From assembly GCF_004331685.1 (NCBI RefSeq), contig NZ_SJSM01000017.1, positions 1-64,000 of the forward strand: a stretch of DNA of 64,000 nt, read 5' to 3'. Of this stretch, positions 26,706 through 34,935 are shown piece by piece. Below the pieces are notes generated by a model. It was not told the origin of the DNA, ran no database searches, and was given only the letters and a program-made list of their open reading frames with translations. Position numbers and translations under genes: made by a program. The DNA is from Pedobacter hiemivivus (GTDB taxonomy: Bacteria; Bacteroidota; Bacteroidia; Sphingobacteriales; Sphingobacteriaceae). Each line of letters begins with the position of its first letter. Within the stretch, counting starts at the first letter, position 1.

Positions 26706-27431
26706 ATGGAACAAAATAAATTGAGAGAAGAAACTTTGATCGCGTCTGCAGATACTGATGATTTAAAAAGAGTATTTCAGGATAGAAAAAGAACGAACAT
26801 TTTAAATAACCTGGAGCAACAAACGCTTTCTTTTCTGGTGACCAGAATCCCCAGTTACATATCTTCAAACATACTTACTTTTCTTGGCACCGTTGGATCA
26901 GTATTGGTACTTGTCGGATTTGTACTTGCTAATTATATAGACCGCAGTTACCTTTTAATAGGTATTTTCGGCTTGGCGCTGAATTGGTTTGGCGACTCAT
27001 TAGATGGTCGTATTGCCTATTACCGCAATATTCCTCGTAAATGGTATGGCTTTTCGCTCGATATTATTATGGACTGGGTAAGCACTGTGATGATAGGCTT
27101 AGGCTATATGGTGTACGCAAAAAATAAGTATGAGCTCATTGCTTTTGTATTTGTTGTGCTTTATGGATGGGCCATGATCATATCGCAACTAAGATACAAA
27201 ATCACAGACGTATACACTATAGATTCAGGACTGGTTGGTCCTACGGAGATCCGTATCATATTGGCCCTAATCTTTGTTTTAGAAGTTGTGTTTGGTGGCT
27301 TAATAGGATACTTCGCAGGTATGATATGCATAACGCTTTTCTTCATCAATATTTTAGATACCCGCAAACTGTTAAAGCTTGGCGATATCCGGGATGCTAT
27401 AGAGCGAAATGCTAAAAAGAAAGCCGCTTAA
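26706..27431 (+). CDS. CDP-alcohol phosphatidyltransferase family protein
   Basis: A 241-residue integral membrane enzyme with about six TM helices, expected to transfer a phospho-alcohol from a CDP-linked donor in phospholipid synthesis. The catalytic stretch reads GDSLDGRIAYYRNIPRKWYG then FSLDIIMD. The family pattern is DG-x2-AR-x8-G-x3-D-x3-D; the aspartates and last glycine are present, but the Arg after Ala is Tyr and there is one extra residue before the glycine. So it is an atypical member. The stop overlaps the start of the GtrA gene by one base, suggesting both work on lipid-linked intermediates. Confidence 0.82.
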   Translation: MEQNKLREETLIASADTDDLKRVFQDRKRTNILNNLEQQTLSFLVTRIPSYISSNILTFLGTVGSVLVLVGFVLANYIDRSYLLIGIFGLALNWFGDSLDGRIAYYRNIPRKWYGFSLDIIMDWVSTVMIGLGYMVYAKNKYELIAFVFVVLYGWAMIISQLRYKITDVYTIDSGLVGPTEIRIILALIFVLEVVFGGLIGYFAGMICITLFFINILDTRKLLKLGDIRDAIERNAKKKAA

Positions 27432-27853
27432 TGAGTAAAATAAAATCCATTTTTGAATTTGCTAAAGCGCAGGTTTCAGCATGTACAGGTGGACTGCTGG
27501 ATTACTCAGTGATGATATTGTGTACTGAACTGCTGCACATCCACTACACCATTTCGATCGCCATTGGCGGAATTATTGGTGCCGTGGCTAATTTTTCTAT
27601 AAACAGATATTGGACATTCGGGGCAAGTCAATCGCCCGTTGGCAACCAACTCACTAAATTTATTTTTGTAGTAGCGGGTAGCATTACCCTAAAATCATCC
27701 GGCACCTACCTTTTTACCAACTGGTTAAACCTCGATTATAAGTTAACCAGAATTATGGTCGACATTATTGTCTCTTTAGGTTTCAACTATGTATTGCAAA
27801 AATATTGGGTATTCAGGAAACCTCCAATTCAAGAATTCGAACAATTAGATTAA
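27431..27853 (+). CDS. GtrA-like flippase family protein
   Basis: A 140-residue protein with four predicted TM helices, typical in length and composition for GtrA (PF04138): ACTGGLLDYSVMILCTELL, ISIAIGGIIGAVANFSINRYWTF, then two more helices ending in NYVLQKYWVFRK. Family members flip polyprenyl-phosphate sugars or take part in cell-surface glycan assembly. Start codon overlaps the preceding CDP-alcohol transferase stop, so the pair is an operon. It ends 4 nt from the convergent SGNH hydrolase gene. Confidence 0.88.
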   Translation: MSKIKSIFEFAKAQVSACTGGLLDYSVMILCTELLHIHYTISIAIGGIIGAVANFSINRYWTFGASQSPVGNQLTKFIFVVAGSITLKSSGTYLFTNWLNLDYKLTRIMVDIIVSLGFNYVLQKYWVFRKPPIQEFEQLD

Positions 27854-27857
27854 AACT

Positions 27858-28556
27858 CTATTTTTTATTTTTCAGTAAGAAGGGTTGCAAAACCTTTTGC
27901 CAAATCTGATAGCCATTAGGCTTCATATGTAGGTTATCTGGTAAAAAGACATCTTTAAATACTTCTCCATTGGCATCAAGCATGGGTGTCCAAACATCTG
28001 CAAAAGCAGTTAACTTCTCTTTCTTCGCATATTTTTTAAGCGCTTGATTAAACGCTACATATTTATCTTTAAGCTCCCATCTGGCTACACTTGGCTTTAC
28101 AGAGATAAAAACCACAGGAACTTTAGGAAATACCGCCGCAATTCTTTGTCTCAACATTGCAGCTTGCTTAATTAACGTTTCTGTATCTATCCCCTTAGCA
28201 ATATCATTGTCACCTTCGTAAATAAAAATCTTCGCCGGCTTATAAGACATAATTACCCGATCTCCATAATACAATAGATCTTCAAATTTAGAACCTCCAA
28301 ACCCACGATTAATGACATAAGACTTTGGGAAATAATCGGCAACGTCTTTCCAATTGGTGATCGAAGAACTCCCAACAAACAGGTTAGAACCTGGCTGCAC
28401 CTTTTCTATAGAGTCCCTTTTATCAAAAGCCTTGATGTTCTTTTCGAAAGTTTTAGTGTTATACGCTTGAGCCGAAAGCAGGGCAGGCAAAGCAAGAAGA
28501 AAGACAATTAAACTAGCCTTAAGCAAATTACCGAAAGAAGATTTAAACTGATTCAT
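27858..28556 (-). CDS. Secreted SGNH/GDSL-family hydrolase
   Basis: The 232-residue product has an N-terminal signal peptide (ASLIVFLLALPALLSAQA, cleavage near residue 30). SGNH blocks are seen in order: Ser in NLFVGSSSITNW, Gly in NRGFGGSKFED, Asn in YEGDNDIAKG and the Asp-His pair in LPDNLHMKPNGYQIW. These enzymes are esterases or deacetylases, often on acetylated glycans. Located 50 nt after the outer-membrane receptor gene on the same strand, it may be the last gene of that operon. Confidence 0.9.
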   Translation of the reverse strand: MNQFKSSFGNLLKASLIVFLLALPALLSAQAYNTKTFEKNIKAFDKRDSIEKVQPGSNLFVGSSSITNWKDVADYFPKSYVINRGFGGSKFEDLLYYGDRVIMSYKPAKIFIYEGDNDIAKGIDTETLIKQAAMLRQRIAAVFPKVPVVFISVKPSVARWELKDKYVAFNQALKKYAKKEKLTAFADVWTPMLDANGEVFKDVFLPDNLHMKPNGYQIWQKVLQPFLLKNKK

Positions 28557-28607
28557 TTAATGGTTTGTTAGACAATTTGGTTCATGGAAAGATAATAAAA
28601 AATCTTA

Positions 28608-31259
28608 CTAATTGCCAATCCTATTTCGTTCCTCTTCATTGCTCTGCTCTATTTTTTTATTGCTGAATTTCTTTCCCGCAGTAAAACTATAACTCAAAGA
28701 CAAACCAAAAGTCCTTGTAGGTCTTTTCTGATAAGAACTGATCTTGGTGTCCTTATAATTTGTAAACTCCTGCTCCTTAAAAGTATCAAAAATATCAGTC
28801 GCCGATAAACGCAACCTTATCTTATTACTGAACATTTTCTTAGTCAACCCCAAATCAACATAAAATATATAGCCCATTCTGGAATTGGCTGTCACATAAG
28901 GAGAATTATAGTTGGCATACATATCCAGATCAAAAAGATTTCTCAAAGTAAAAGTATGCATAGACTTGGCATAAACACTGTACCGATCAACTTTGAAATT
29001 GTTAATCTCCGTTGCCAGGTGAAAAAGTACAAATGAATTATATGTCTTCCACCATTTAAAAAGATTAACCGGCGCATCAATGCCTATTCCATAATCTGAG
29101 CTATTGTTAAAGTTTCTTGGCTGATACTCTATCACATTATCTCCTATCGGATTTACCAGCGACGCAATTGTATTTTCGGTACGGCTGTAATAAATATCTG
29201 CAGAGAAACCATTCCAGAAATTATAACCAAGTTCCACTTTATGTGTATATTCTGGTAACAGATCAGGGTTTCCAGTCATGACTTCATAGTCATTAAGTTG
29301 CAACCGATAAGGATTTAGATAACTAAACTGTGGTCTTTTTAACCGTCTGGAATAATTGATGTAAATAGAACTGCCCTTCTTTTCATTCAATTTCTGCACC
29401 AGAAACACAGTAGGAAACCAACCCAGGTACTTTCTGGAGAAAGTCTTACCAGTAGTGATTGAATTTCCTTTCATATAGGTTTCTTCCGCTCTCAAACCTA
29501 ATTTAATACTTGTTTTCTGGATGCTCTTTTCCAACGTACCATAAGCCATCAAAAGGTTTTCATCATAAATAAACTGGTTGCTTGCCCCAGGATCTTTTAA
29601 CCATTCATCAGCAACAAAATTTTCCTTTAATATAGTATTATCCCTTTTGGCGGCAACGTATTTAACCCCGGTCTTTAGCTCCAGCTTGTGATCAAAAACT
29701 TTTGTATAATCTGCCTGTATCGAATAAATGTTGGTAACATTAGGTGTATTGTTTCGGTATCTCGAATTTCTTGAGGGATCAGTATATTGTGACGTAAAAT
29801 CATTTTCTTCCATTTTGCTGCTCCGTACATAATCACCTATCAGCTTCAGCTTGCTACCCGTACTGTCCAGCAGCAACAGGTAATTCAACGTAGCCCCGGT
29901 AGTTTTAGGCTTACGGACCCAGTCAGACAAAGCATCTCCACTTACCACCTCAGTAGGTTTATTCAATAATATATTGGTTTTGAAAGTCTGTAACATTTCA
30001 CTTCCCGCCCCAACCACTTGCAATCCAATAAGCTGATTTTTAGATAAATCATAAGCCAATCCGAAACGATACTGGTCCCTGCTGTTATTGTTATAGCGGT
30101 CAGTTCTTCCAGCATATGTACTTTGATCCGGATAAATGATCGTTGTTGTTCCTCCAAGGTAATCACTTTTATCTTTTGCAAAAGACAAGCTACCCTGGGC
30201 ATACAAATTCTTCAACTTATAATCCGCCGAAACACCACCCGCATAAAATGGGCGGTTTCCATATTTATAAGAACTGCTTACCTGACCAGCAAGCCCATCC
30301 ATTCTAGCCTTTTTTAATACAATGTGGATAATTCCTCCCGAACCTACAGCTTCAAATTCTGAAGGTGGGTTAGAAATTACCTCTATTCTTTTAATGTCTT
30401 CCGACCTTAGTGTACGCAAATACTCCGCGAGCTCATCTTCAGACATACGCTGAACCACATCATTAATCATCACCATTACAGACTGATTTCCTTTGATCTT
30501 AATAGCCCCATCACTATTTACCCATATCCCCGGCGATTTCCGTAAAACTTCCAAACCAGTATTTCCATCAGCCAGTACACTTCCTTCTACATTTATAATG
30601 TACCTATCGGTCTTTCTTTCTATAAGCGGCCTATTCCCGGTTATACTTACCATATTCAGGGTATTGCGTTCTTCTTTTAACACTATCTTTGCCAAAACAG
30701 CTGTATCCGGATAGGTAAAATCTAGCAATAATGGCTGATAACCTACTGAGGATATTTTAAAGGAGTATTTCGTGTCATTTTTAAAGCCGTAAGAAATATG
30801 AAATTGACCGTTTTCATTGCTGACACCACCACTTACATAAACCCCAGCATTCATAAGCCCTAATGATGCAAAAGGCAAACCGTTATTCGTCTGATCTACA
30901 ACCTTCCCTGACACCGAACTCCTCATTAAATCAATATCCGCAGATTTTTTTACAAATCTTGCACTTCCGATAACAATCATACGATCCGACATCATCTTAT
31001 AAAAAAGCAGTTTTTTAGGCAGGATCCCGTCCAACAAGTCCGACACAGCTGTCCGCTTTACATTCACCGACACTAATATCGTGTCAGATACAATTTCATC
31101 GCTGTAAACCATGCTATAACCACAGCTTTTCTGAATATGATCAAAAAGCTGGACAAGTGGTTGTTTCTCCATAACTATGGAAGTTTTACGATTTTGAGCA
31201 TCAGCAGAAAAATACCCGAGTAGCGTCAGGGTTATAAAAAGTATGTTCCTCATTTTCAT
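28608..31259 (-). CDS. TonB-dependent outer-membrane receptor with STN signalling domain
   Basis: An 883-residue outer-membrane protein. After a signal peptide (NILFITLTLLGYFSADAQ) comes an STN/secretin-like domain (about 25-100), then a carboxypeptidase-regulatory-like beta-sandwich (SGKVVDQTNNGLPFASLGL), a plug (about 205-330, with DGAIKIKGNQSVMVMIND) and a long beta-barrel of the OMP_b-brl_3 type ending in FGLSLSYSF. Unlike most receptors, it has a further charged tail after the final barrel strand. The STN domain and the FecR and ECF genes directly upstream identify it as a receptor that reports ligand binding to a sigma factor. Ligand unknown. Confidence 0.9.
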   Translation of the reverse strand: MKMRNILFITLTLLGYFSADAQNRKTSIVMEKQPLVQLFDHIQKSCGYSMVYSDEIVSDTILVSVNVKRTAVSDLLDGILPKKLLFYKMMSDRMIVIGSARFVKKSADIDLMRSSVSGKVVDQTNNGLPFASLGLMNAGVYVSGGVSNENGQFHISYGFKNDTKYSFKISSVGYQPLLLDFTYPDTAVLAKIVLKEERNTLNMVSITGNRPLIERKTDRYIINVEGSVLADGNTGLEVLRKSPGIWVNSDGAIKIKGNQSVMVMINDVVQRMSEDELAEYLRTLRSEDIKRIEVISNPPSEFEAVGSGGIIHIVLKKARMDGLAGQVSSSYKYGNRPFYAGGVSADYKLKNLYAQGSLSFAKDKSDYLGGTTTIIYPDQSTYAGRTDRYNNNSRDQYRFGLAYDLSKNQLIGLQVVGAGSEMLQTFKTNILLNKPTEVVSGDALSDWVRKPKTTGATLNYLLLLDSTGSKLKLIGDYVRSSKMEENDFTSQYTDPSRNSRYRNNTPNVTNIYSIQADYTKVFDHKLELKTGVKYVAAKRDNTILKENFVADEWLKDPGASNQFIYDENLLMAYGTLEKSIQKTSIKLGLRAEETYMKGNSITTGKTFSRKYLGWFPTVFLVQKLNEKKGSSIYINYSRRLKRPQFSYLNPYRLQLNDYEVMTGNPDLLPEYTHKVELGYNFWNGFSADIYYSRTENTIASLVNPIGDNVIEYQPRNFNNSSDYGIGIDAPVNLFKWWKTYNSFVLFHLATEINNFKVDRYSVYAKSMHTFTLRNLFDLDMYANYNSPYVTANSRMGYIFYVDLGLTKKMFSNKIRLRLSATDIFDTFKEQEFTNYKDTKISSYQKRPTRTFGLSLSYSFTAGKKFSNKKIEQSNEEERNRIGN

Positions 31260-32288
31260 CTATTTAATAACCACGGTTTTATTCGTAATCGTATAACTAA
31301 AAGGGTATGATAACTTAAGTGCTTCTAGCGCTTCTTTTAAATGTTCATCAGCAAAAAGTCCGCTAAACCTTTTATCCTTTAACTGTTCATTGTTAATCTC
31401 GATTTTCACATCATACTTCTTTTCAAGCCGAAGGACAAGGTTTTTCAGTTTTTCTTTCTTAAAAATCAGTGAATCTTGCGTCCATCTTACTTCTTGCAAT
31501 TGTAAATTAACATCCATAGGGAGGATACTGAACAAATCTTTGTTTATTGAACCATTAAAAGAAATAAGTAATTTTTCTCTAGGTTTAAGTATTACTTTTT
31601 GTGTCTCATCTGTATTATTGCTTACCGCTACCAACCCACGTATAAGCGATACTTCAATGTTCGGCTGTTCTTTATCAGCCAGCACATTAAAAGCCGTGCC
31701 CTTTACTTCAATATTGATACGACCGGCATGTACGAATAATGGAATTTGCTTATTTTTTGCAACATCAAAAAAAGCTTCCCCAGACAAAAACAATTCCCTC
31801 TTGGTCCTTCCAAAATCATCATTATATCTAATGAAAGAGCCCTTCTTAAGCCATATCTGGGTACCATCATCAAGTGTTTTAAATAACTTTCCATCAACCG
31901 CAGTTAACGTAGTAAACTTTGGAGTTTGCACTGTATGGGAGTAATGATAAGCCAATAGTCCCAACCCTACCACCAAAACAATACTAGCGGCAACTTTAAG
32001 TAGTGGACTCCTATAAAACCGACGTTTTTCGAATTTATGATCGTCATAACCTTCTGGAAGATGTCCTTTATGCTCCGTCTCTGCGATGATCCCCCAGGTC
32101 TTTTTCAGTTTATCATCAACCATACTTTCGACGCCTTGCTTGCGATGAAAATAAAGCGTTAGCTCTTCGGCAATTTGCCTATAAGTATCTTCCTTATCAA
32201 TAATCTGTTGTAACTGTTCCTCTTCTTCCTTGGAAATTTCATCCCTTAGCTTTCTGGCTAATAACATCAGGAAATACTGCTTCGTCAT
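31260..32288 (-). CDS. FecR-family anti-sigma factor
   Basis: A 342-residue inner-membrane regulator: an N-terminal cytoplasmic sigma-binding region (about 1-85), one TM helix (VAASIVLVVGLGLLAYHYS) and a periplasmic FecR domain (TTLTAVDGKLFKTLDDGTQ; FLSGEAFFDVAKN) followed by the Bacteroidota DUF4974-type C-terminus (LQEVRWTQDSLIFKKEKL). It would hold the ECF factor inactive until the receptor's STN domain signals. I choose ATG at 32288 (MTKQYFLMLLARKL) over the TTG two codons upstream. It abuts the receptor gene. Confidence 0.92.
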   Translation of the reverse strand: MTKQYFLMLLARKLRDEISKEEEEQLQQIIDKEDTYRQIAEELTLYFHRKQGVESMVDDKLKKTWGIIAETEHKGHLPEGYDDHKFEKRRFYRSPLLKVAASIVLVVGLGLLAYHYSHTVQTPKFTTLTAVDGKLFKTLDDGTQIWLKKGSFIRYNDDFGRTKRELFLSGEAFFDVAKNKQIPLFVHAGRINIEVKGTAFNVLADKEQPNIEVSLIRGLVAVSNNTDETQKVILKPREKLLISFNGSINKDLFSILPMDVNLQLQEVRWTQDSLIFKKEKLKNLVLRLEKKYDVKIEINNEQLKDKRFSGLFADEHLKEALEALKLSYPFSYTITNKTVVIK

Positions 32289-32342
32289 GTTCAATGGTCT
32301 TATACCCTAAGGACACCCAAATTTGATGAACTACTTATCGTA

Positions 32343-32969
32343 TCAGAAAAAATATAAAATAGGCAGGCTTGATAGTGCCTGTTTTTTGGAGATTCGCTTT
32401 TGAGGATGATAGCCAAGGTACGAACTAATTGCATCAGCCAGACTTTTCACCGCCTTATACATTTGGTTTTCAACAGTTCTAACTGAGATGTTCAATATTT
32501 GGGCGACTTCTTTAGATTTAAGTTCATCTTCTTTTATGAGGCGGAAGATTATTCTTCTTTGTTCCGGTAAGGCCTCAACCGCCAGATCAAGCAACTTTGC
32601 CAATTCCTTTTTTTCTAACTCTGTACCGTGATGAACTGTAAGAATTGAAACCTGCTCTTGCTCTTCATCATCAGTAGATACTACCTGATGTTTTCTGGCA
32701 GCCCTTAACTGATTTAATGAAGCATTTTTTATTGATATGTACAGATATACTTCCGGATTCAATACTTTAAGTAATGTATCGCGCTTTAACCATATTTTAA
32801 CAAATAGCTCAGAGGTAATTTCTTCTGCACTTTCAATTTGCTTTACATATTGCTGTGAAAACGCGACAAGCTTATCATAATAATTCAAAAAAAGCGCATT
32901 GAAAGCATCCTGGCTGCCGGCCTGAATTTCCTGGAATAATATGTTTACTGATCTTTTCGGCTTAAGCAT
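32343..32969 (-). CDS. ECF sigma-70 factor (Bacteroidota FecI-like)
   Basis: A 208-residue sigma factor. Region 2 spans about 18-85 (AFNALFLNYYDKLVAFSQQYV; AEEITSELFVKIW) and region 4 about 130-185, with the HTH in LKSKEVAQILNISVRTVENQM. A short extra tail after region 4 ends LPILYFF. It forms a cell-surface signalling set with the FecR and receptor genes downstream (54 nt gap to fecR). The target promoters are probably those of the receptor operon itself. Confidence 0.93.
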   Translation of the reverse strand: MLKPKRSVNILFQEIQAGSQDAFNALFLNYYDKLVAFSQQYVKQIESAEEITSELFVKIWLKRDTLLKVLNPEVYLYISIKNASLNQLRAARKHQVVSTDDEEQEQVSILTVHHGTELEKKELAKLLDLAVEALPEQRRIIFRLIKEDELKSKEVAQILNISVRTVENQMYKAVKSLADAISSYLGYHPQKRISKKQALSSLPILYFF

Positions 32970-33178
32970 TTTTTTCTTTTAACCTTTTGGGATAAAAAGG
33001 CAGGTATCAATAACAATGACACCAAAGTTTGAAGATATACTTATTCTAAAGAAAATTAAAATTAGTTACAAACCGTCTACTTCTTCTATACTAAATATTA
33101 CTATTTTATGTTCTATTAAAGCGATCCTCTTAATCAGAAATTGCTTTAATTTGGCCCTAAATAATTACGAACAACTAC

Positions 33179-33757
33179 ATGGAATCTGTAAAAATAACAA
33201 GCACTGAAGTCCTATCAGACAATTGGTACACACTCAAGAAAATAGCTTTCGAAATCACTAGAAAGGATGGCACCAAATCTTCCCAGGAGCGAGAGGCTTA
33301 CGACAGAGGGAACGGAGCAACAATTCTGCTATACAATAAACAACATCAAACAGTAGTGCTTACGCGTCAATTCAGGATGCCTACCTATGTAAATGGAAAT
33401 GAAACTGGCTACCTAATCGAATGTTGTGCAGGTTTATTAGATAAAGACAACGCAGAGGACTGCATCAAAAAGGAGACAGAAGAAGAGACTGGCTTCCGTA
33501 TAGAAACCGTTCAAAAGGTTTTTGAAGCCTATATGTCACCCGGCTCAGTTACTGAGCTCATTTACTTTTTTGTTGCAGAATATTCCAATGAAATGAAAGT
33601 CCATGAAGGTGGTGGCCTCGAAGAAGAAAACGAACATATAGAAGTTTTAGAACTCCCTTTTCAGCAAGCACTCGACATGATCAATACCGGAGAAATTAAA
33701 GACGGAAAAACTATCATGCTTTTACAATATGCAGCAATCAATAACCTGATCCTATAA
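33179..33757 (+). CDS. NudK-like NUDIX hydrolase
   Basis: A 192-residue NUDIX pyrophosphatase of the ADP-ribose/GDP-mannose type. The NUDIX box is AGLLDKDNAEDCIKKETEEE followed by TGF (about residues 81-103). It has the upstream strand segment VVLTRQFRMPTYV and downstream MSPGSVTELIYFFVAEY, both typical of NudK and ADP-ribose pyrophosphatases. The likely role is housekeeping hydrolysis of nucleoside-diphosphate sugars. Monocistronic; it converges on the PepSY gene with a 17-nt gap. Confidence 0.92.
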   Translation: MESVKITSTEVLSDNWYTLKKIAFEITRKDGTKSSQEREAYDRGNGATILLYNKQHQTVVLTRQFRMPTYVNGNETGYLIECCAGLLDKDNAEDCIKKETEEETGFRIETVQKVFEAYMSPGSVTELIYFFVAEYSNEMKVHEGGGLEEENEHIEVLELPFQQALDMINTGEIKDGKTIMLLQYAAINNLIL

Positions 33758-33774
33758 AAGGCAACATACTTGTT

Positions 33775-34929
33775 TTACAAAAAAATCACCTTCTTAGAGG
33801 AGAGCTTGGCGCTTTTACCTTCAGTAACAGACGCCAGACTCCGAAAAGAACGTTTCTTTTTCTTTTTTTTAAGCCAAATAATCAGCCCTGTTACAGGAAG
33901 GCTAGCTGCAATAAGACTGGCAATACATGCTACAATCTTACCAAATAGTCCAAATACCCGACCTGTATGCAAATCGTAATTAATGGCTTCAACTAAGTCT
34001 GCCCGATTAAAATTCCTAAACAATTTAGCCTTCGATAGTGAGCCCGTTGCACTGTCAAAATAAAATGTATTCTGATTACGGGCCCATTTATACGGATATA
34101 TCATCCTTAAACGAAGTTCACCATTTTTTCGAACAGATATACTCGTTAAGTCTGCACCCGGATATTTAATAGAAAAATCATGGTACAGCTTACCATAGCT
34201 AACAGGGAGCGAATCAATAACATCCGGAGACTTAACCAACAGTTGTTTTTCCCCGTCCTTAAGTTTTGTTCCAGTTAAAAAAGCCGCTGCTGTTTTAACC
34301 TCTTTAAAAGCGAAAAACAAACCTGTCAATGCGATAATGAGTAAAATCCCCGAAGCGTAAAAACCCAATACATTATGCAAATCATAATTAACCCTTTTAA
34401 AAGATCCCTTCCATTTAATGGTAAGCGCTTGTTTTAACAACCTCATCTGACGAGGAAACCATAGCACCAGACCAGTAATTAACATGATTACAAAAACTAC
34501 GACCGACCAACGCTGAATAAACTTACCGGTTTCCCCCATAAGTAATGAAGTATGGAGCTCTTCAACAGTATCCAACCAATCTGCCTCCCCTTTATAAACA
34601 AGGCTTCCATCATAAGGATTAAAGTAATAAACCTTATCATTTTTCACAGCTAATTGCACGGTTGCATTCGGCTGCTTCTCCTTAATTCTTATAACCGTTA
34701 TTTTTTCCTTAGGTGCTACCTGGTCAAAAGTTCTGATGATCTTTTCAAGACCAACAAATGGCATATTTTCAGCTGGAACATACAGACGTTCCTTTTGGGT
34801 AAAGTCCCTAATCTCCTCTTCAAAAACGTATAAACAGCCCGTAATCCCGATAATAAAAACAATAAGGCCGGTACCTAAGCCCAGCCATAAATGTATTAGT
34901 CTTATACTTTTCTTAAATCTTTTGGTCAT
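33775..34929 (-). CDS. PepSY-associated TM protein with a repeat-derived C-terminus
   Basis: A 384-residue membrane protein of the PepSY_TM family. The first TM is in LIHLWLGLGTGLIVFIIGIT, then come a PepSY-like periplasmic part, TM helices in VVVFVIMLITGLVLWF and FYASGILLIIALTGLFFAF, and a last one in ACIASLIAASLPVTGLIIWL. These proteins accompany siderophore receptors and are thought to reduce or release iron chelates in the periplasm. It follows the TonB receptor gene with almost no gap. The last 23 codons after the poly-lysine run (RSFRSLASVTEGKSAKLSS and on) lie inside a dispersed 72-bp repeat, so the natural C-terminus was probably the KKKK stretch. ATG at 34929 is preferred over TTG at 34935. 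Confidence 0.9.
   Translation of the reverse strand: MTKRFKKSIRLIHLWLGLGTGLIVFIIGITGCLYVFEEEIRDFTQKERLYVPAENMPFVGLEKIIRTFDQVAPKEKITVIRIKEKQPNATVQLAVKNDKVYYFNPYDGSLVYKGEADWLDTVEELHTSLLMGETGKFIQRWSVVVFVIMLITGLVLWFPRQMRLLKQALTIKWKGSFKRVNYDLHNVLGFYASGILLIIALTGLFFAFKEVKTAAAFLTGTKLKDGEKQLLVKSPDVIDSLPVSYGKLYHDFSIKYPGADLTSISVRKNGELRLRMIYPYKWARNQNTFYFDSATGSLSKAKLFRNFNRADLVEAINYDLHTGRVFGLFGKIVACIASLIAASLPVTGLIIWLKKKKKKRSFRSLASVTEGKSAKLSSKKVIFL
33782..33852 (-). repeat. Palindromic REP-like repeat, copy A (inside PepSY gene)
   Basis: This 71-bp stretch matches 37391-37462 at about 64 of 72 positions with one single-base gap, in the same orientation. On the minus strand it contains a hairpin built from GGCG/CGCC enclosing CTGTTAC/GTAAAAG (one mismatch), then CTCCT/AGAAG. 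Here it is read as the last codons of the PepSY protein. Confidence 0.85.
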
Positions 34930-34935
34930 AATCAA

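Noticed and set aside
31390..31944. 184-codon plus-strand ORF
   Set aside because: It is the antisense of the FecR gene, rich in Ser/Phe as expected for a shadow of AT-rich coding DNA.
33016..33207. 63-codon ORF before the NUDIX gene
   Set aside because: Runs into the NUDIX start in another frame, is full of Ile/Lys/Asn codons as in random AT-rich DNA, and has no recognisable domain.
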